The notes under the pieces: model-generated | Database searches by the model: none | Told to the model about the DNA's origin: nothing | What the model saw: only the letters and a program-made list of their open reading frames with translations | Assembly (NCBI RefSeq): GCF_932526225.1 | Contig: NC_064034.1 | Coordinates: forward strand, 20,673,747-20,737,746 | Source of the DNA: Nematostella vectensis | Lineage: Eukaryota > Cnidaria > Anthozoa > Actiniaria > Edwardsiidae | Length of the DNA stretch: 64,000 nt | Reading direction: 5' to 3' | Program-made: the position numbers and the translations under genes | Shown: positions 43,318-55,800 of the stretch, one piece after another | Layout: each line of letters opens with the position of its first letter | Position numbering within the stretch: the stretch's first letter is position 1

Positions 43318-45301
43318 ATGTCAGGTAGCGCTACGGACCCCGGTCGAAATTCGTACAAAAAATTGATTATAAACGTTTTTATGACCTTTTTGCATTGTAA
43401 AGCCGTTAAAAGGTTTATTCTGACATATCTGAATGATGCGAGATGATTTCAACCTTATATCTGATAATTCTGGCAATATTTGAAGAAATAGCTAAATATC
43501 GTATTTATGACATCATAATTGATTCGACCACACCCAAAATAGGGCGTGGCGATTCTTTACATGCTGGTGATCATTGTCTGTAAGTTTGATGGTCATAGCC
43601 AAAGCGGTTCATGAAATACGGCGGGGGGCCTTCTCAGCCTCCCCCCCAATCAGAGACAGCTAAAAAAAGCCCAGTCTGAATAGGGTTTAAAGTGTCCCAA
43701 AAATAAGAACGGCCCAGTAGTCCAGTCAATCTGTGGTTTCAGGTGGAACTAATTGCAATATAATTTCTCTCAACGGATTTTGAACAAGTGATACAACCTA
43801 TACTAAAAGTCCACAAAAATCCCTTTGGTTGAACATCCTGAAATTTGTGATTTTTCCATTTCGGAGCAAAACCACAGGGTACCCGCGTCGGTAAGCAACA
43901 ATAGTAAAAGAACCGAAAAGAGAAGATAGCTTTTTGTCTGAGACTGCGTGTGCAGTTGAGCTCAGCCAAAACGTCAACACAAATGTCGAATCTGATTGGC
44001 TCATCCACGTCTAAAATAGCCTGATCCTAGGAAACGCCGTGACACATATAGTACCAGAATGTGGGGAAGTTGTTGCATCTACTTATGAGCCCCTGGCCTG
44101 AATCAGAAAATTTCCAATGTCATTGGACAAAAATTACTAAAGACACAAATTCTAGTGTCAAAATAAAAGCACTGTTTGTAGTTAGCTGGCTGGCAAGGCT
44201 GACAGTTATTAATTATTGCTGGGTCTCAGTGTTCCTGGAAAGGGAGTACTGGCTGGCTGGTTAATGAGCTGATAGTAATTGTTGATACAGTTACTTGCAC
44301 AGTGTTGGCTCATCAAAGCCAATGGTCCTATTGTAGACCACCTTTTGTTGTCCAAGTTGGGCAAAGCTAGCAATTGAATAGTAAACACTGTATTACTTGG
44401 CAGTGGCATGGTCTATAGGCCATTTAGTACTGCAGCTAGCGAGCTGGCATGTTGATCAGCAGTGAAAATCACTGCTGGCCTGCGGAAGGTGGAATGAGAG
44501 ATCAATCCGTTTTCCTCTTGAATTTTTTTTATTAGACAAAACTGCTACAAGTACTATACTCAGCAAAGAGATGAAACGCTACCACCATGAACAGGGTATT
44601 TATTGTGCCCATACAACATGAAATATACTAGTATAACTGAATTCCTTTTTTTATGAATATTCAATCAAATTATAATTAATAACTGCTCCTACTGTGGATT
44701 GGTCTATTGCCTGTGAGGGCAAGGCTGGTTGTTGATGCAGTGTCGACTCAACGTTGTGGTCAATACACTGTGACCAGCAATTGGAATCCAGGCAAGTATG
44801 TACTTTGTACATGAAACTTTCCCTCTTTTTCTTCTTCAACATTTGCTAGAAATGATACATCCCAATCGATTGTAAATATTCACGAGTTATCATAGAGCAT
44901 GAAAAGTGTACCACATGAAGAATCATTGCACATAACCAATCCAAAGCAGCAGGTGCAAGTGCAGCAAAGTTATAGAAACTGCCAAGCAACAAGCAAGTTG
45001 AAAGAAATCTTCAAACATCTCCTTTTATATAAAGAGAGTGCCCGAGCAGAACACACTAACAGGTGATGGCAGATGGTCTTTAGCATTGTTCTTTATGGTA
45101 ATGTGAATGTATAACCTTTTTACACAATGCACAGGTACTATTGTGTGCATGGGAAGTCAATATTGGTGAAGTACAGTATTAGCTGGATATACACAAATGA
45201 AACGTTAAGTGTTTGATTGAACATTTGGTAAGCGTTTGTTATATAATACTGAAACCCTAATATCACTGGATGTGTAACATATTCTATTTCTTTTCTATGA
45301 G
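43318..45301. other. Non-coding stretch, nothing recognised
   Basis: No open frame, RNA gene or clear repeat was supported by eye. Several GCTAGC/CTGGCTGG clusters around 44180-44450 give weak self-complementarity. Confidence 0.4.
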
Positions 45302-46397
45302 AAATTATGTGCTACGTACACAAAAAGACATTTTGGAGCATTATGTGCCATCTAGCCTACTGCTACAGTATAACAATAAGGAAGAGGTAAAGTAACTCTG
45401 ATTATGGTTTGCATCTTAATATCAAACACTATGCTTTTCATCACTAACAATGCTGTAAGTTATCCACAGAGAGATTTTGTGTGACCTCAATAAGCTTCAA
45501 CTAGCAAATATATAATTTTTAGAAAATTACAGACACAGAAGGACGTTTGGAATCCTGTTCTGTCATCTAGTCAACTGCAGGCTTTAACATTAAGAGAAGA
45601 GGTACAGTTACTATGGATATTTATGTCTTTTTCTTGGTTTAATAGGAGCAAAATCATTCTTCCATGAGAACATACAATACATTTTTAATCACTAAAACAC
45701 AGCTTGTTGTAATTTTTATAAGAAAATCAAATCATTGAAGTACCCAGAAGGCGTTTAAACAATCATATGTCAAAAGTATAAAATACTTTTTTATATATTT
45801 GTTATATCAGAGTCACTACCTCAGCCAGCCGGATTTTGCTTTCTTTTTGAGATGTGATAATTGTTTGATTGAACATTTGGTAAGTTTTGTCATAAAACAC
45901 TGCAACCTTAATACCACTAGATGTGTAACATATTCATTTTTGTTTCTATGAGAAATGTGCTACATAGAATGACATTTGTAAGCATGATCTGCCATCTAGT
46001 CTACTGCTATAAAAACAAGGAAAGAGGTTAAGTTACCATGATTATGGTTTGCATATATCATTAAACACTATGTTTTCAACTACTTACACCTTCTAATTAG
46101 CTAACACCGAAGACCCAGGCAGATATGAAAATCAGTAAAAGATTGTTTACCTTTCCTCTATTTTTTTTCTTTTTGACAATTAGTGTTAGATAAGACGTAA
46201 GGACAAGCCTGATCTGTCATCTTGTCAACTGCTTTTACAATAAAAAAATAGGTAAAGTAACTACTGTCACTCCCCTTTAATAAGGATAGTTACATATGCG
46301 TGTATAACTGATTTTGTTTCCTTTTTTAGATGTAGTAATTTGCAGATACCAGATGGATGTAGAGATGCTACATACACCAGTTGTAGACAAATATAAG
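45302..46397 (+). other. Series of diverged exon-like cassettes
   Basis: Five segments each lie between an AG preceded by a T-rich tract or a TATGAG and a GT donor-like end: 45302-45386, 45523-45601, 45953-46026, 46184-46251, 46330-46397. Four share TGYCATCTWGYCWACTGC-like sequence, and flanks also match (ACATTTGGTAAG, GATGTGTAACATATTC upstream; GGTTTGCAT downstream). The first two have open frames with related peptides (TQKDILEHYVPSSLLLQ; TQKDVWNPVLSSSQLQ), but their lengths are 1 mod 3 and the later copies contain stops. They may be non-coding exons, a decayed exon duplication, or a diverged repeat. Confidence 0.4.
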
Positions 46398-47911
46398 GTA
46401 AAGTAGATCAAAAGAGATAGAAAGAACATATAATGTCCCAAAGAAAGGTTGTATTTCTGACAACCTCAACACAACACAAGACCTTTTTTTTGCAAGACTA
46501 GCTTTTCTGCTAGCTTACTCAGTAACATCTGGTAAGCAGGTAAGTGCAAGACATGGAAATTGGCCAGTGACTGTGAATTATGAAAGAAAATAAGCTTTAT
46601 ATGACAGTCTTGGTGAACTCTATTCACTTTGAATCCTCCGAACGTTATTACTATAAAAGATGACTTAATGTTTCTAGGTGTCACTGGTCTTATTCATATG
46701 ACTCAATTATGCACATGTTCCCCCCCTCAGTTCTCCAAGATGCTTTGCTGGTATAAATAAAATTGGTGGCTGATGCTCTGGCTGGCAATATTTCTTCAAA
46801 AAGCTCCAAGACTTGTCATTGCAGCAACTCTCATTGGATACCATTTCTTGCTTTAACCGTAATTATGAGTTAAGGGCTCTAACCCTCGGAGCCTATTAAC
46901 GCATTGCATTCGGTTGAGGAGTACGTTTTCAGTGTATTTTTCCCAGAAAGGGTTTTATCTCTGTTTTTTTTTCGTACCGGGCAATGTATCAGTATGATGT
47001 ATTCCTTTTTTATATAAAAATGGGGAAACAATACAATATTATTGTAAAAATTATCTCTAAGCTAATAGAATTATTCAAAACGAGATTGATTAAAGAGATG
47101 CATTAAAATAACAGTTAGTCGATATTTTTCTCCTTTACTAGTATGTATTGGGGTCCTTGTGCTCATTTCATTATTCATTCATCACAAGAACAGCCATGGC
47201 AAATATTAGTCCAGTATTTCAGAGAGCCTTTATCATTATACCACCTCAACACTACATTTCGTCAATATTTACTTAAAAAAAATCAAACAACTTAAATACT
47301 AGTTTAAGACCTTCACATGCACAATTATGACACAAGTATGAATATGCTCGTCCACGCAGGCTCCGCTTTTAGGCAGTGCAAGACTACTGCATATCCCCAT
47401 CAAAACAGTAGATAGATTGCGTGTAATGGACTTGGGCCGCCTGTGGTTGAGCGAATTGTAAATCCTAAAGGAGCATAGATGACTTTTTAGGGAGAGTCCC
47501 TCACCCACCAGGGAGTTAAACAAAAAGCAAACAACAATTACTGTGTATACATATTCAACAATATAAAGAAAGATCGCTTTTACTTTGGTAAAATAAAGCT
47601 GGGATTCTTTAGACCGATACTAAAACTATCGTAACCCAAGTTGCGTAACCTGGCCTTCCCAAAACACACAGGAAAACCAAGCGATCAATGTCAGTACTCC
47701 AAGGAATACCTGTGGTTTAAGCGGGAAAATCAAGAGGGGCGGCGCGCGCGAAAACAAAAATTTAAATATTACCCTTGCAGTTGTGTTACACCAAAACGTA
47801 AGTACACAACACTTAACCTGAACTACCTATTTACCTCCGTTTTTCTAGCTCGCTTAAAAGGCAAGAAATACCTTTTTTGTTCCTTTACTTTAATTTTACA
47901 TTTTCCACAGA
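46398..47911. other. Non-coding stretch before zinc-knuckle gene
   Basis: No gene recognised. It includes one copy of a 29-bp sequence (47351-47379) repeated at 50495-50523, and probably the 5' UTR and a UTR intron of the next gene, since a TTTTCCACAG acceptor-like sequence directly precedes its ATG. Confidence 0.4.
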
Positions 47912-49264
47912 ATGTCGCAAAACGCACAGCCCGCCGGACCGCCCCCATCGAGCGGCGGCAAACGAGAAGGTATCAATCACTTGCGCTCCTTTTAGGAACA
48001 AACCTTAGCATATTTGAAGCGAAAATGTTGGTAATTACTAAAAAAAGATTCAAACAGAGGACTGTCAAGCGATAAAAATTCGGAGTGTGTAGGTACAATA
48101 CGGTACAATACCCAAATACTAGATACACGACAGGTTTTACTTTACAAGTTTCTTAGTTATTTAAGTTAAGCTTACTTAAGCTTGTACTTAAATATTAGCC
48201 AATGAGTCATATCATAATAATAGTGTGTTGATTAGTGCAGCGAACTCAAAACTATTATTATACTTAATGCTTGACAGAAAATAATCAGCAGAAAGGGAAA
48301 AGAAAAAGTAAGTACAAAAAATACAAATCAAGCTTACATCATATACTTGAATTGAATACAATAGACCAAAACTGGAATTCGACTCTGCCAAATTTCCGTC
48401 TTTAATAAGACTTCTTCGGGGCAGACATTCATATCTAGAATTAATTGTTGTTTTTTTATTTAAGCTTAACTTAACTTTAAGCTTATATTTCGCTTTTTGA
48501 TTTACAGCATGTGAAAAGTGTAAAGGTCACGGCCATAAGGCTGAAAAATGTCCCACTGACGGGACAAGTAAGTATATGTAGAAAGAACTTGAAGTGTGAA
48601 AATGTAATGACAATTTAACAAGTGTTTAACATATTTATTTCATCAGATAATAATGTGCGCTGTTATAGGTGTCGGGGGCAGGGGCACAAAAAAAAAAAAC
48701 AATGCCCCACACAACCTCAAAGTAAGTATTGAAGAATCTCTGGTTTAGTTGATTTCTTTATCTTAATTTTAGAGTATTTCATAAAATATTCCAACAAATG
48801 TCATTGCAATACGCTTTTGCAGTGCTCACTGAGGATATGAAACAGACTGATAAGTTAATTGTAAAGGTGATGGTAATTTCTGCCTAGAACTATACACCTA
48901 TTTCAAGTAAGGTTGCATCAGAGAGTCCTCGTCTGGTAACATGCAAGGTTGTTGTGTGTCAATTACAGCATAAAATATAAAAAAAACTGAATTTACATGA
49001 CCCATTAATTAATTGATTCTAGATGGTGTTTATTGGTGTATTTTAGGTGAACGTTTGGAAAATATGTAATTTGATACTAATCTTTCATCCTTTTTTATAG
49101 AGAAGAACAACAACAAGACGAAAAGAGGCAATGCAGCTGCAGGCGGTGGCAGTGGTGGGGCAAAGCATATATTGATTTCCATATTTAGGGGAGTGCTTTT
49201 GGTGCCTCCTCTAAATATGGAAATTAATTGTTACCTGGTAGACAAACTGTTGTCTCTTTATTAA
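47912..49264 (+). CDS. Small protein with two CCHC zinc knuckles, 4 exons
   Basis: Exons 47912-47969, 48508-48567, 48647-48721 and 49101-49264 join in phase; sum 357 nt, 118 aa. The protein starts MSQNAQPAGPPPSSGGKREA. Knuckle 1, CEKCKGHGHKAEKC, is canonical CX2CX4HX4C. Knuckle 2, CYRCRGQGHKKKKQC, has one extra Lys before the last Cys (CX2CX4HX5C), from a run of 12 A. A basic Asn/Lys tract (KKNNNKTKRG) and a Gly-rich stretch follow. The last 31 residues are encoded by an inverted repeat (49171-49226) and beyond. CCHC knuckles of this kind usually bind single-stranded RNA or DNA. Each knuckle occupies its own exon. I do not assign a named family. The real 3' end could differ if another exon is used. 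Confidence 0.65.
49171..49226. repeat. Hairpin inside last exon of zinc-knuckle gene
   Basis: ATTTCCATATTTAGGGGAG is mirrored by CTCCTCTAAATATGGAAAT with one or two mismatches around a loop of about 15 nt. Confidence 0.85.
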
Positions 49265-49290
49265 TACATGTTTTGACATTTATTATTTTA

Positions 49291-49489
49291 TATAATACAC
49301 CTATTTCAAATGAGCTTGCAATACCAATGTCACAAACTGCAGTGCTTCAAAGATATCAAATGAGCCAACAAATAAGCATAGATCAAAGCTTACCCATGTT
49401 TCTTTTTGTGTGTCTTTTGAATGAACCAATCAGCATTACCACACATTGATCCTCCAATGCAATACCTTGTTTGAAATAGGTGTATAATA
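49291..49489. mobile_element. 199-bp MITE-like element
   Basis: The left end TAATACACCTATTTCAAATG and the right end TTGTTTGAAATAGGTGTATA are inverted repeats, extended by GCAATACC / GCAATACC-like blocks. A solo fragment with TATACACCTATTTCAAGTAA lies at 48891-48910. Confidence 0.85.
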
Positions 49490-49556
49490 TATATTTAAAA
49501 AATATTGTAACCTGTTATATTTTAGTATTCTTGATCTAAATAACCAATAGGTTCTC

Positions 49557-49880
49557 ATGACAATACAATATTTGATTAGGTTGTGCATGATTTTTCATAG
49601 CCAAATTATCAATGATAAGACACAAGCATAATTTTATAAATGAAGACTTTTTAATGAATCATTTTATTTTTTCATGTCAATGCAATATTTATATTGTGGT
49701 GTGCACAATTTTTCTTAGCCAAATTATAAAGGATAGGACACGAGCCTAACTTTAGAAATGAATAATTTTTGAATGAACCATTTTAATTTCCTGTGTCAAT
49801 ACATTATTTTTATTATGGCTTGCACAATTTTTCACAACCAAATTATATGTGATAAGACACCAGCCTAAATAAATGCTTTT
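49557..49880. repeat. 118-bp tandem repeat, about 2.7 copies
   Basis: Blocks CAATACAATATTT, GTGCATGATTTTTCATAGCC, AAATTAT-GATAAGACAC-AGCCTAA recur at a 118-bp spacing (49561, 49679, 49797), with about 15-20% differences by eye. Confidence 0.85.
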
Positions 49881-50966
49881 AAATTAAAAGCCATGATCTC
49901 TTAATAATTCAGAATAACACCTTTTTTAACATCATGCATTTTTCCTACTTACGTGTATACACCACTTAATAGCAATCCCATACTGCTGGATTTCAGCTTT
50001 GACTTTTTCATGTCAAATAATGGTACATAATTTGTACAATGATAATAAAAACAAGCATTTTCTAAAAGGCACCCATTTGTTAATAAAAGTATTTATTGTC
50101 ATTCTCGTGCTCAATTCAATTCATTCATCCATCATAATCCTGGGTAGTCTTTCTGGGGGAGTGGAGGGAGGTAAATATATCAGTTGTTATTGAATACAAA
50201 AATTCATTAATTTGATACCCCTAAAGGATAGCAGTATCAGAATAACCATTAAACACCCCCTGAGGGATAGTAGTTGGGTGAAGTTTATACCCTAAAGATA
50301 GAATAATTATCTACACACCATCTACTTTTTTGGAGAGCCAAACCCCAGGGGGTGGGGGTCATGGCAGAAATTAGTAATGTACCCAAGACACCAGGAGTTA
50401 CTTGGAAATGGATATAAAATATAAAAACTACTCCAAAGCTAGTTTGCATCCCCTATATCCACAAATTTGCTACAAGTATTGCTGAAAAAGTGCATCCACG
50501 CAGGCTCCGCTTTTAGGCAGTGCCTAAATCTATATATTATGATCATTATATGATCACGATGTATCTGTTTCTTTTTTCAGATCAGATAGTGGATCTAATG
50601 TCTTTTATGAAATATAAACGTGAATGTTTCACGGGAACCCACTAGTTACTATATATAAAACTATAATTACTATATATAAAACGCTAAGGAATGGACTGTT
50701 GTCCACCTTTTACGATAAAACGGCTGAGCTAGTAAACTCCGAAACCACGCCATTTCCACATTGCCGGGGAGGTGTGCAAAATGGTTTTTATTTCAAGATT
50801 ATACCGGATAGAAAAGTTCTAATTCATGCGTTTTTGTAAGCGAGAGGTCACACTCGCAAAGGCGCAATTTTAAAGATTTCACAGAAGCACAAAAATAATT
50901 TATTTCCCGCAGCAAAAAGGACTAATTACCTTCAGACCCCCGTGTCTTCCAAGAAAAACACTCTAA

Positions 50967-51290
50967 AAGTATACAGTAATAAGGCTATTCTAGACAATTT
51001 CGAAAGATGTGTAAACAAACCTTCGAGCGCTCGGAAAATCATCAAATCTTAAAAAAATTCAAATACTTGCCGTAGTTTCATAGCGTAGATATATATTATT
51101 AATTGTAGCTGAAAGCACAACCGTCTAACAGTATACAGTAATAAGGCTATTCTAGACAATTTCGAAAGATGTGTAAACAAACCTTCGAGCGCGCGGAAAA
51201 TCATCAAATCTTAAAAAAATTCAAATACATGCCGTAGTTTCATAGCATAGATATATATTATTAATTGTAGCTGAAAGCACAACCGTCTTT
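50967..51290. repeat. 162-bp direct duplication
   Basis: AGTATACAGTAATAAGGCTA starts at 50968 and again at 51130, and the two copies stay nearly identical through GCTGAAAGCACAACCGTCT; only a few substitutions are seen (for example CGCTCGG versus CGCGCGG). This suggests a recent event. Confidence 0.95.
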
Positions 51291-52549
51291 TTATCGTTAT
51301 TTAGAAAGGCATTATTCCTACTTCGAAAAGAAAGTAAATTCTTTAGCTACATCGCGCATAAACAAAACGGTTCGCAAACAAGAAAACGAAAGAAAAGTAC
51401 TTCTATCTACAACTGCAAGACTTTTGACTTTTAAACTCATTCAATTCAACCATTAAAGGACGGTGCATAAACGCTTATTTAATCAGATCGAGTTGGGGCC
51501 CAACACTTCTGTTTTTATCAGATCAATCTCTATATAAGAACTAAGAAGTACGTAGTACTCATCGTTTTTTTTATAAAAGAAAACGTTTTGTTATTACAAA
51601 TAGTTGGCGGTCATTTTGTGTTTTCAGACCCACATACCTTTCATGTCACATCGAGTTTCATTAAAAGTATGGATTCGACCACCAAATAACACACGTAAGC
51701 CCGAGAGCCAACGAAGCGAGGATTCACGACCCACTCTCTTATTCACAATAAACGTGCGAACTGGCATGGTTTGAATTTGGTAGTCCATTCTCGGTGGAAT
51801 ACTAAAATAAGGGCGGTATTTTATAGAAAGCGCCTTTTCACATTTTTATAAGGTAAATCAAACATAAGATAAATATATTGGGGACTAAAAAGGGGGGCAT
51901 TTGTTTAATTAATTTTTACGACGATGCATACTATTCCTTTGAAGCACCAGTAAGCCCAATACATTGAAGGATTGAAATATACCTATTACCTATAGTTATA
52001 ACAAATAATTGCTTTTCGTGAATATTTCACGGGTACCACTTGTTTTTAATAAAATGTGTAGTGGTACCATGTTCGCAGGCACCCAGCACGGGCCACACAC
52101 ATTATTTGTGTTTTGTTTTTGTTATTCTTGCGCATTAGCGCGTTGTTGGCGAAGGGTAGTAATGAAGGCCCTATTTTTTATAAGGACAACACTAGCTCTC
52201 GCCACCACAGAGGATATTCTGTATCACAGATCCCTGAAACTAACATAGCACCTACCAATGTGATAATCTAAGATCTCGGTAGTTAAGCCAGTCATCGCAG
52301 CAACTCCTTAATGAAAACACACTTAAACAATTAGTATACGACCGCAAATGGCTAAAGCCTGAACGTGTTAGTGAATGTATGGAGTTGAAACGTGCAGCGG
52401 AACAGGCCATGATACCGCTGACCGTTAATTTAGGCCCTCAGAGTCGGATATTTCGTATAAGTATAGGCACTTTTCAGTCTTTTTGAACAACCCCTTGTTT
52501 AGGGCGCAAGATATGGCTAATAGAATTGTGGTCACGGGAGGTACAAAGC
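51291..52549. other. Non-coding stretch left of satellites
   Basis: No gene recognised. GTGAATRTTTCACGGG occurs here (52019) and at 50619, inside a short stretch shared by the two loci. Confidence 0.4.
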
Positions 52550-52790
52550 CCTTTAATGGTAAATGCTGTGGTAGTAGCAAAGTCCTTTAGTGGTAAATGC
52601 TTTGGTAATAGCTTTTTTGTTCATAGGAATGGTGGTCACGGCAGATACAAAGTCCTTAAGTCGTAAATGCTGTGGTAGTAGCAAAGTCCTTTAGTGGTAA
52701 ATGCTGTCGTAGTAGCAAAGTCCTTTAGTGGTAAATGCTGTCGTAGTAGCAAAGTCCTTTAGTGGTAAATGCTGTCGTAGTAGCTTTTGT
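52550..52790. repeat. 34-bp tandem repeat
   Basis: The unit is GGTAAATGCTGTCGTAGTAG plus CAAAGTCCTTTAGT, with two earlier diverged copies separated by a spacer (TTCATAGGAA...GGTGGTCACGG) that is also partly repeated. Confidence 0.9.
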
Positions 52791-52869
52791 GTTCATAGGA
52801 ACAGTGAAATGGTGGCTGCAACAGCTCAGCCATTGGGTATCCTGTGTTGCTCTTTCAGAGGCTAACGGT

Positions 52870-55800
52870 ATGGGATGATTTACTGCTGCCCCTATCTACC
52901 CACCCACGTGCCTGGGGTATGGAATGATCTACTGCCCCTATCTACCCACCCACGTGCCTGGGGTATGGAATGATCTACTGCTGCCCCTATCTACCCACCC
53001 ACGTGCCTGGGGTATGGAATGATCTACTGCCCCTATCTACCCACCCACGTGCCTGGGGTATGGAATGATCTACTGCTATCCCTATCTACCCACCCACGTG
53101 CCTGGGGTATGGAATGATCTACTGCTGCCCCTATCTACCCACCCACGTGCCTGGGGTATGAAATGATCTACTGCCCCTATCTACCCACCCACATGCCTGG
53201 GGTATGGAATGATCTACTGCCCCTATCTACCCACCCACGTGCCTGGGGTATGGAATGATCTACTACCCCTATCTACCCACCCACATGCCTGGGGTATGGA
53301 ATGATCTACTGCTGCCCCTATCTACCCACCCACGTGCCTGGGGTATGGAATGATCTACTGCTGCCCCTATCTACCCACCCACGTGCCTGGGGTATGGAAT
53401 GATCTACTACCCCTATCTACCCACCCACATGCCTGGGGTATGGAATGATCTACTGCTATCCCTATCTACCCACCCACATGCCTGGGGTATGAAATGATCT
53501 ACTGCTGCCCCTATCTACCCACCCACGTGCCTGGGGTATGGAATGATCTACTACCCCTATCTACCCACCCACATGCCTGGGGTATGGAATGATCTACTGC
53601 TATCCCTATCTACCCACCCACATGCCTGGGGTATGAAATGATCTACTGCTGCCCCTATCTACCCACCCACGTGCCTGGGGTATGGAATGATCTTCTGCTG
53701 CCCCTATCTACTCACCCACGTCCCTGGGGTATGGAATGATCTACTGCTGCCCCTATCTACCCACCCACGTCCCTGGGGTATGGAATGATCTACTGCCCCT
53801 ATCTACCTACCCACGTGCCTGGGGTATGGAATGATCTACTGCCCCTATCTACCTACCCACATGCCTGGGGTATGGAATGATCTACTGCTGCCCCTATCTA
53901 CCCACCCACGTGCCTGGGGTATGGAATGATCTACTGCTGCCCCTATCTACCCACCCACATGCCTGGGGTATGGAATGATCTACTGCTGCCCCTATCTACC
54001 CACCCACGTGCCTGGGGTATGGAATGATCTACTGCTGCCCCTATCTACCCACCCACGTGCCTGGGGTATGGAATGATCTACTGTCCCTATCTACCCACCC
54101 ACGTGTCTGGGGTATGGAATGATCTACTGCTGCCCCTTTCTACCCACCCACGTGCCTGGGGTATGGAATGATCTACTGCCCCTATCTACCCACCCACGTG
54201 CCTGGGGGTATGGAATGATCTACTGCTATCCCTATCTACCCACCCACGTGCCTGGGGTATGGAATGATCTACTGCCCCTATCTACCCACCCACGTGCCTG
54301 GGGTATGGAATGATCTACTGCTATCCCTATCTACCCACCCACGTGCCTGGGGTATGGAATGATCTACTGCTGCCCCTATCTACCCACCCACGTGCCTGGG
54401 GTATGAAATGATCTACTGCCCCTATCTACCCACCCACATGCCTGGGGTATGGAATGATCTACTGCCCCTATCAACCCACCCACGTGCCTGGGATATGGAA
54501 TGATCTACTACCCTTATCTACCCACCCACATGACTGGGGTATGGAATGATCTACTGCTGCCCCTATCTACCCACCCACGTGCCTGGGGAATGGAATGATC
54601 TACTACCCCTATCTACCCACCCACATGCCTGGGGTATGGAATGATCTACTGCTATCCCTATCTACCCACCCACATGCCTGGGGTATGAAATGATCTACTG
54701 CTTCCCCTATCTACCCACCCACGTGCCTGGGGTATGGAATGATCTACTACCCCTATCTACCCACCCACATGCCTGGGGTATGGAATGATCTACTGCTATC
54801 CCTATCTACCCACCCACATGCCTGGGGTATGAAATGATCTACTGCTGCCCTATCTACCCACCCACGTGCCTGGGGTATGGAATGATCTACTACCCCTATC
54901 TACCCACCCACATGCCTGGGGTATGGAATGATCTACTGCTATCCCTATCTACCCACCCACATGCCTGGGGTATGAAATGATCTACTGCTGCCCCTATCTA
55001 CCCACCCACGTGCCTGGGGTATGGAATGATCTACTACCCCTATCTACCCACCCACATGCCTGGGGTATGGAATGATCTACTGCTGCCCTTATCTACCCAC
55101 CCACGTGCCTGGGGTATGGAATGATCTACTGCCCCTATCTACCTACCCACATGCCTGGGGTATGGAATGATCAACTGCTGCCCCTATCTACCCACCCACG
55201 TGCCTGGGGTATGGAATGATCTACTGCTGCCCCTATCTACCCACCCACATGCCTGGGGTATGGAATGATCTACTGCTGCCCCTATCTACCCACCCACGTG
55301 CCTGGGGTATGGAATGATCTACTGCTGCCCCTATCTACCCACCCACGTGCCTGGGGTATGGAATGATCTACTGCTGCCCCTATCTACCCACCCACATGCC
55401 TGGGGTATGGAATGATCTACTGCTGCCCCTATCTACCCACCCACGTGCCTGGGGTATGGAATGATCTACTGCTGCCCCTATCTACCCACCCACGTGCCTG
55501 GGGTATGGAATGATCTACTGTCCCTATCTACCCACCCACGTGTCTGGGGTATGGAATGATCTACTGCTGCCCCTTTCTACCCACCCACGTGCCTGGGGTA
55601 TGGAATGATCTACTGCCCCTATCTACCCACCCACGTGCCTGGGGGTATGGAATGATCTACTGCTATCCCTATCTACCCACCCACGTGCCTGAGGTATGGA
55701 ATGATCTACTGCTATCCCTATCTACCCACCCACGTGCCTGGGGTATGGAATGATCTACTGCTGCCCCTATCTACCCACCCACGTGCCTGGGGTATGAAAT

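Noticed and set aside
47641..48075. 144-codon frame overlapping the zinc-knuckle gene start
   Set aside because: It runs in another frame through an acceptor-like TTTTCCACAG and the first coding exon; the zinc-knuckle model explains the splice sites better.
50624..50839. 71-codon frame with a short internal repeat (TIYKT)
   Set aside because: No homology or neighbouring exons; the repeat is a small local duplication.
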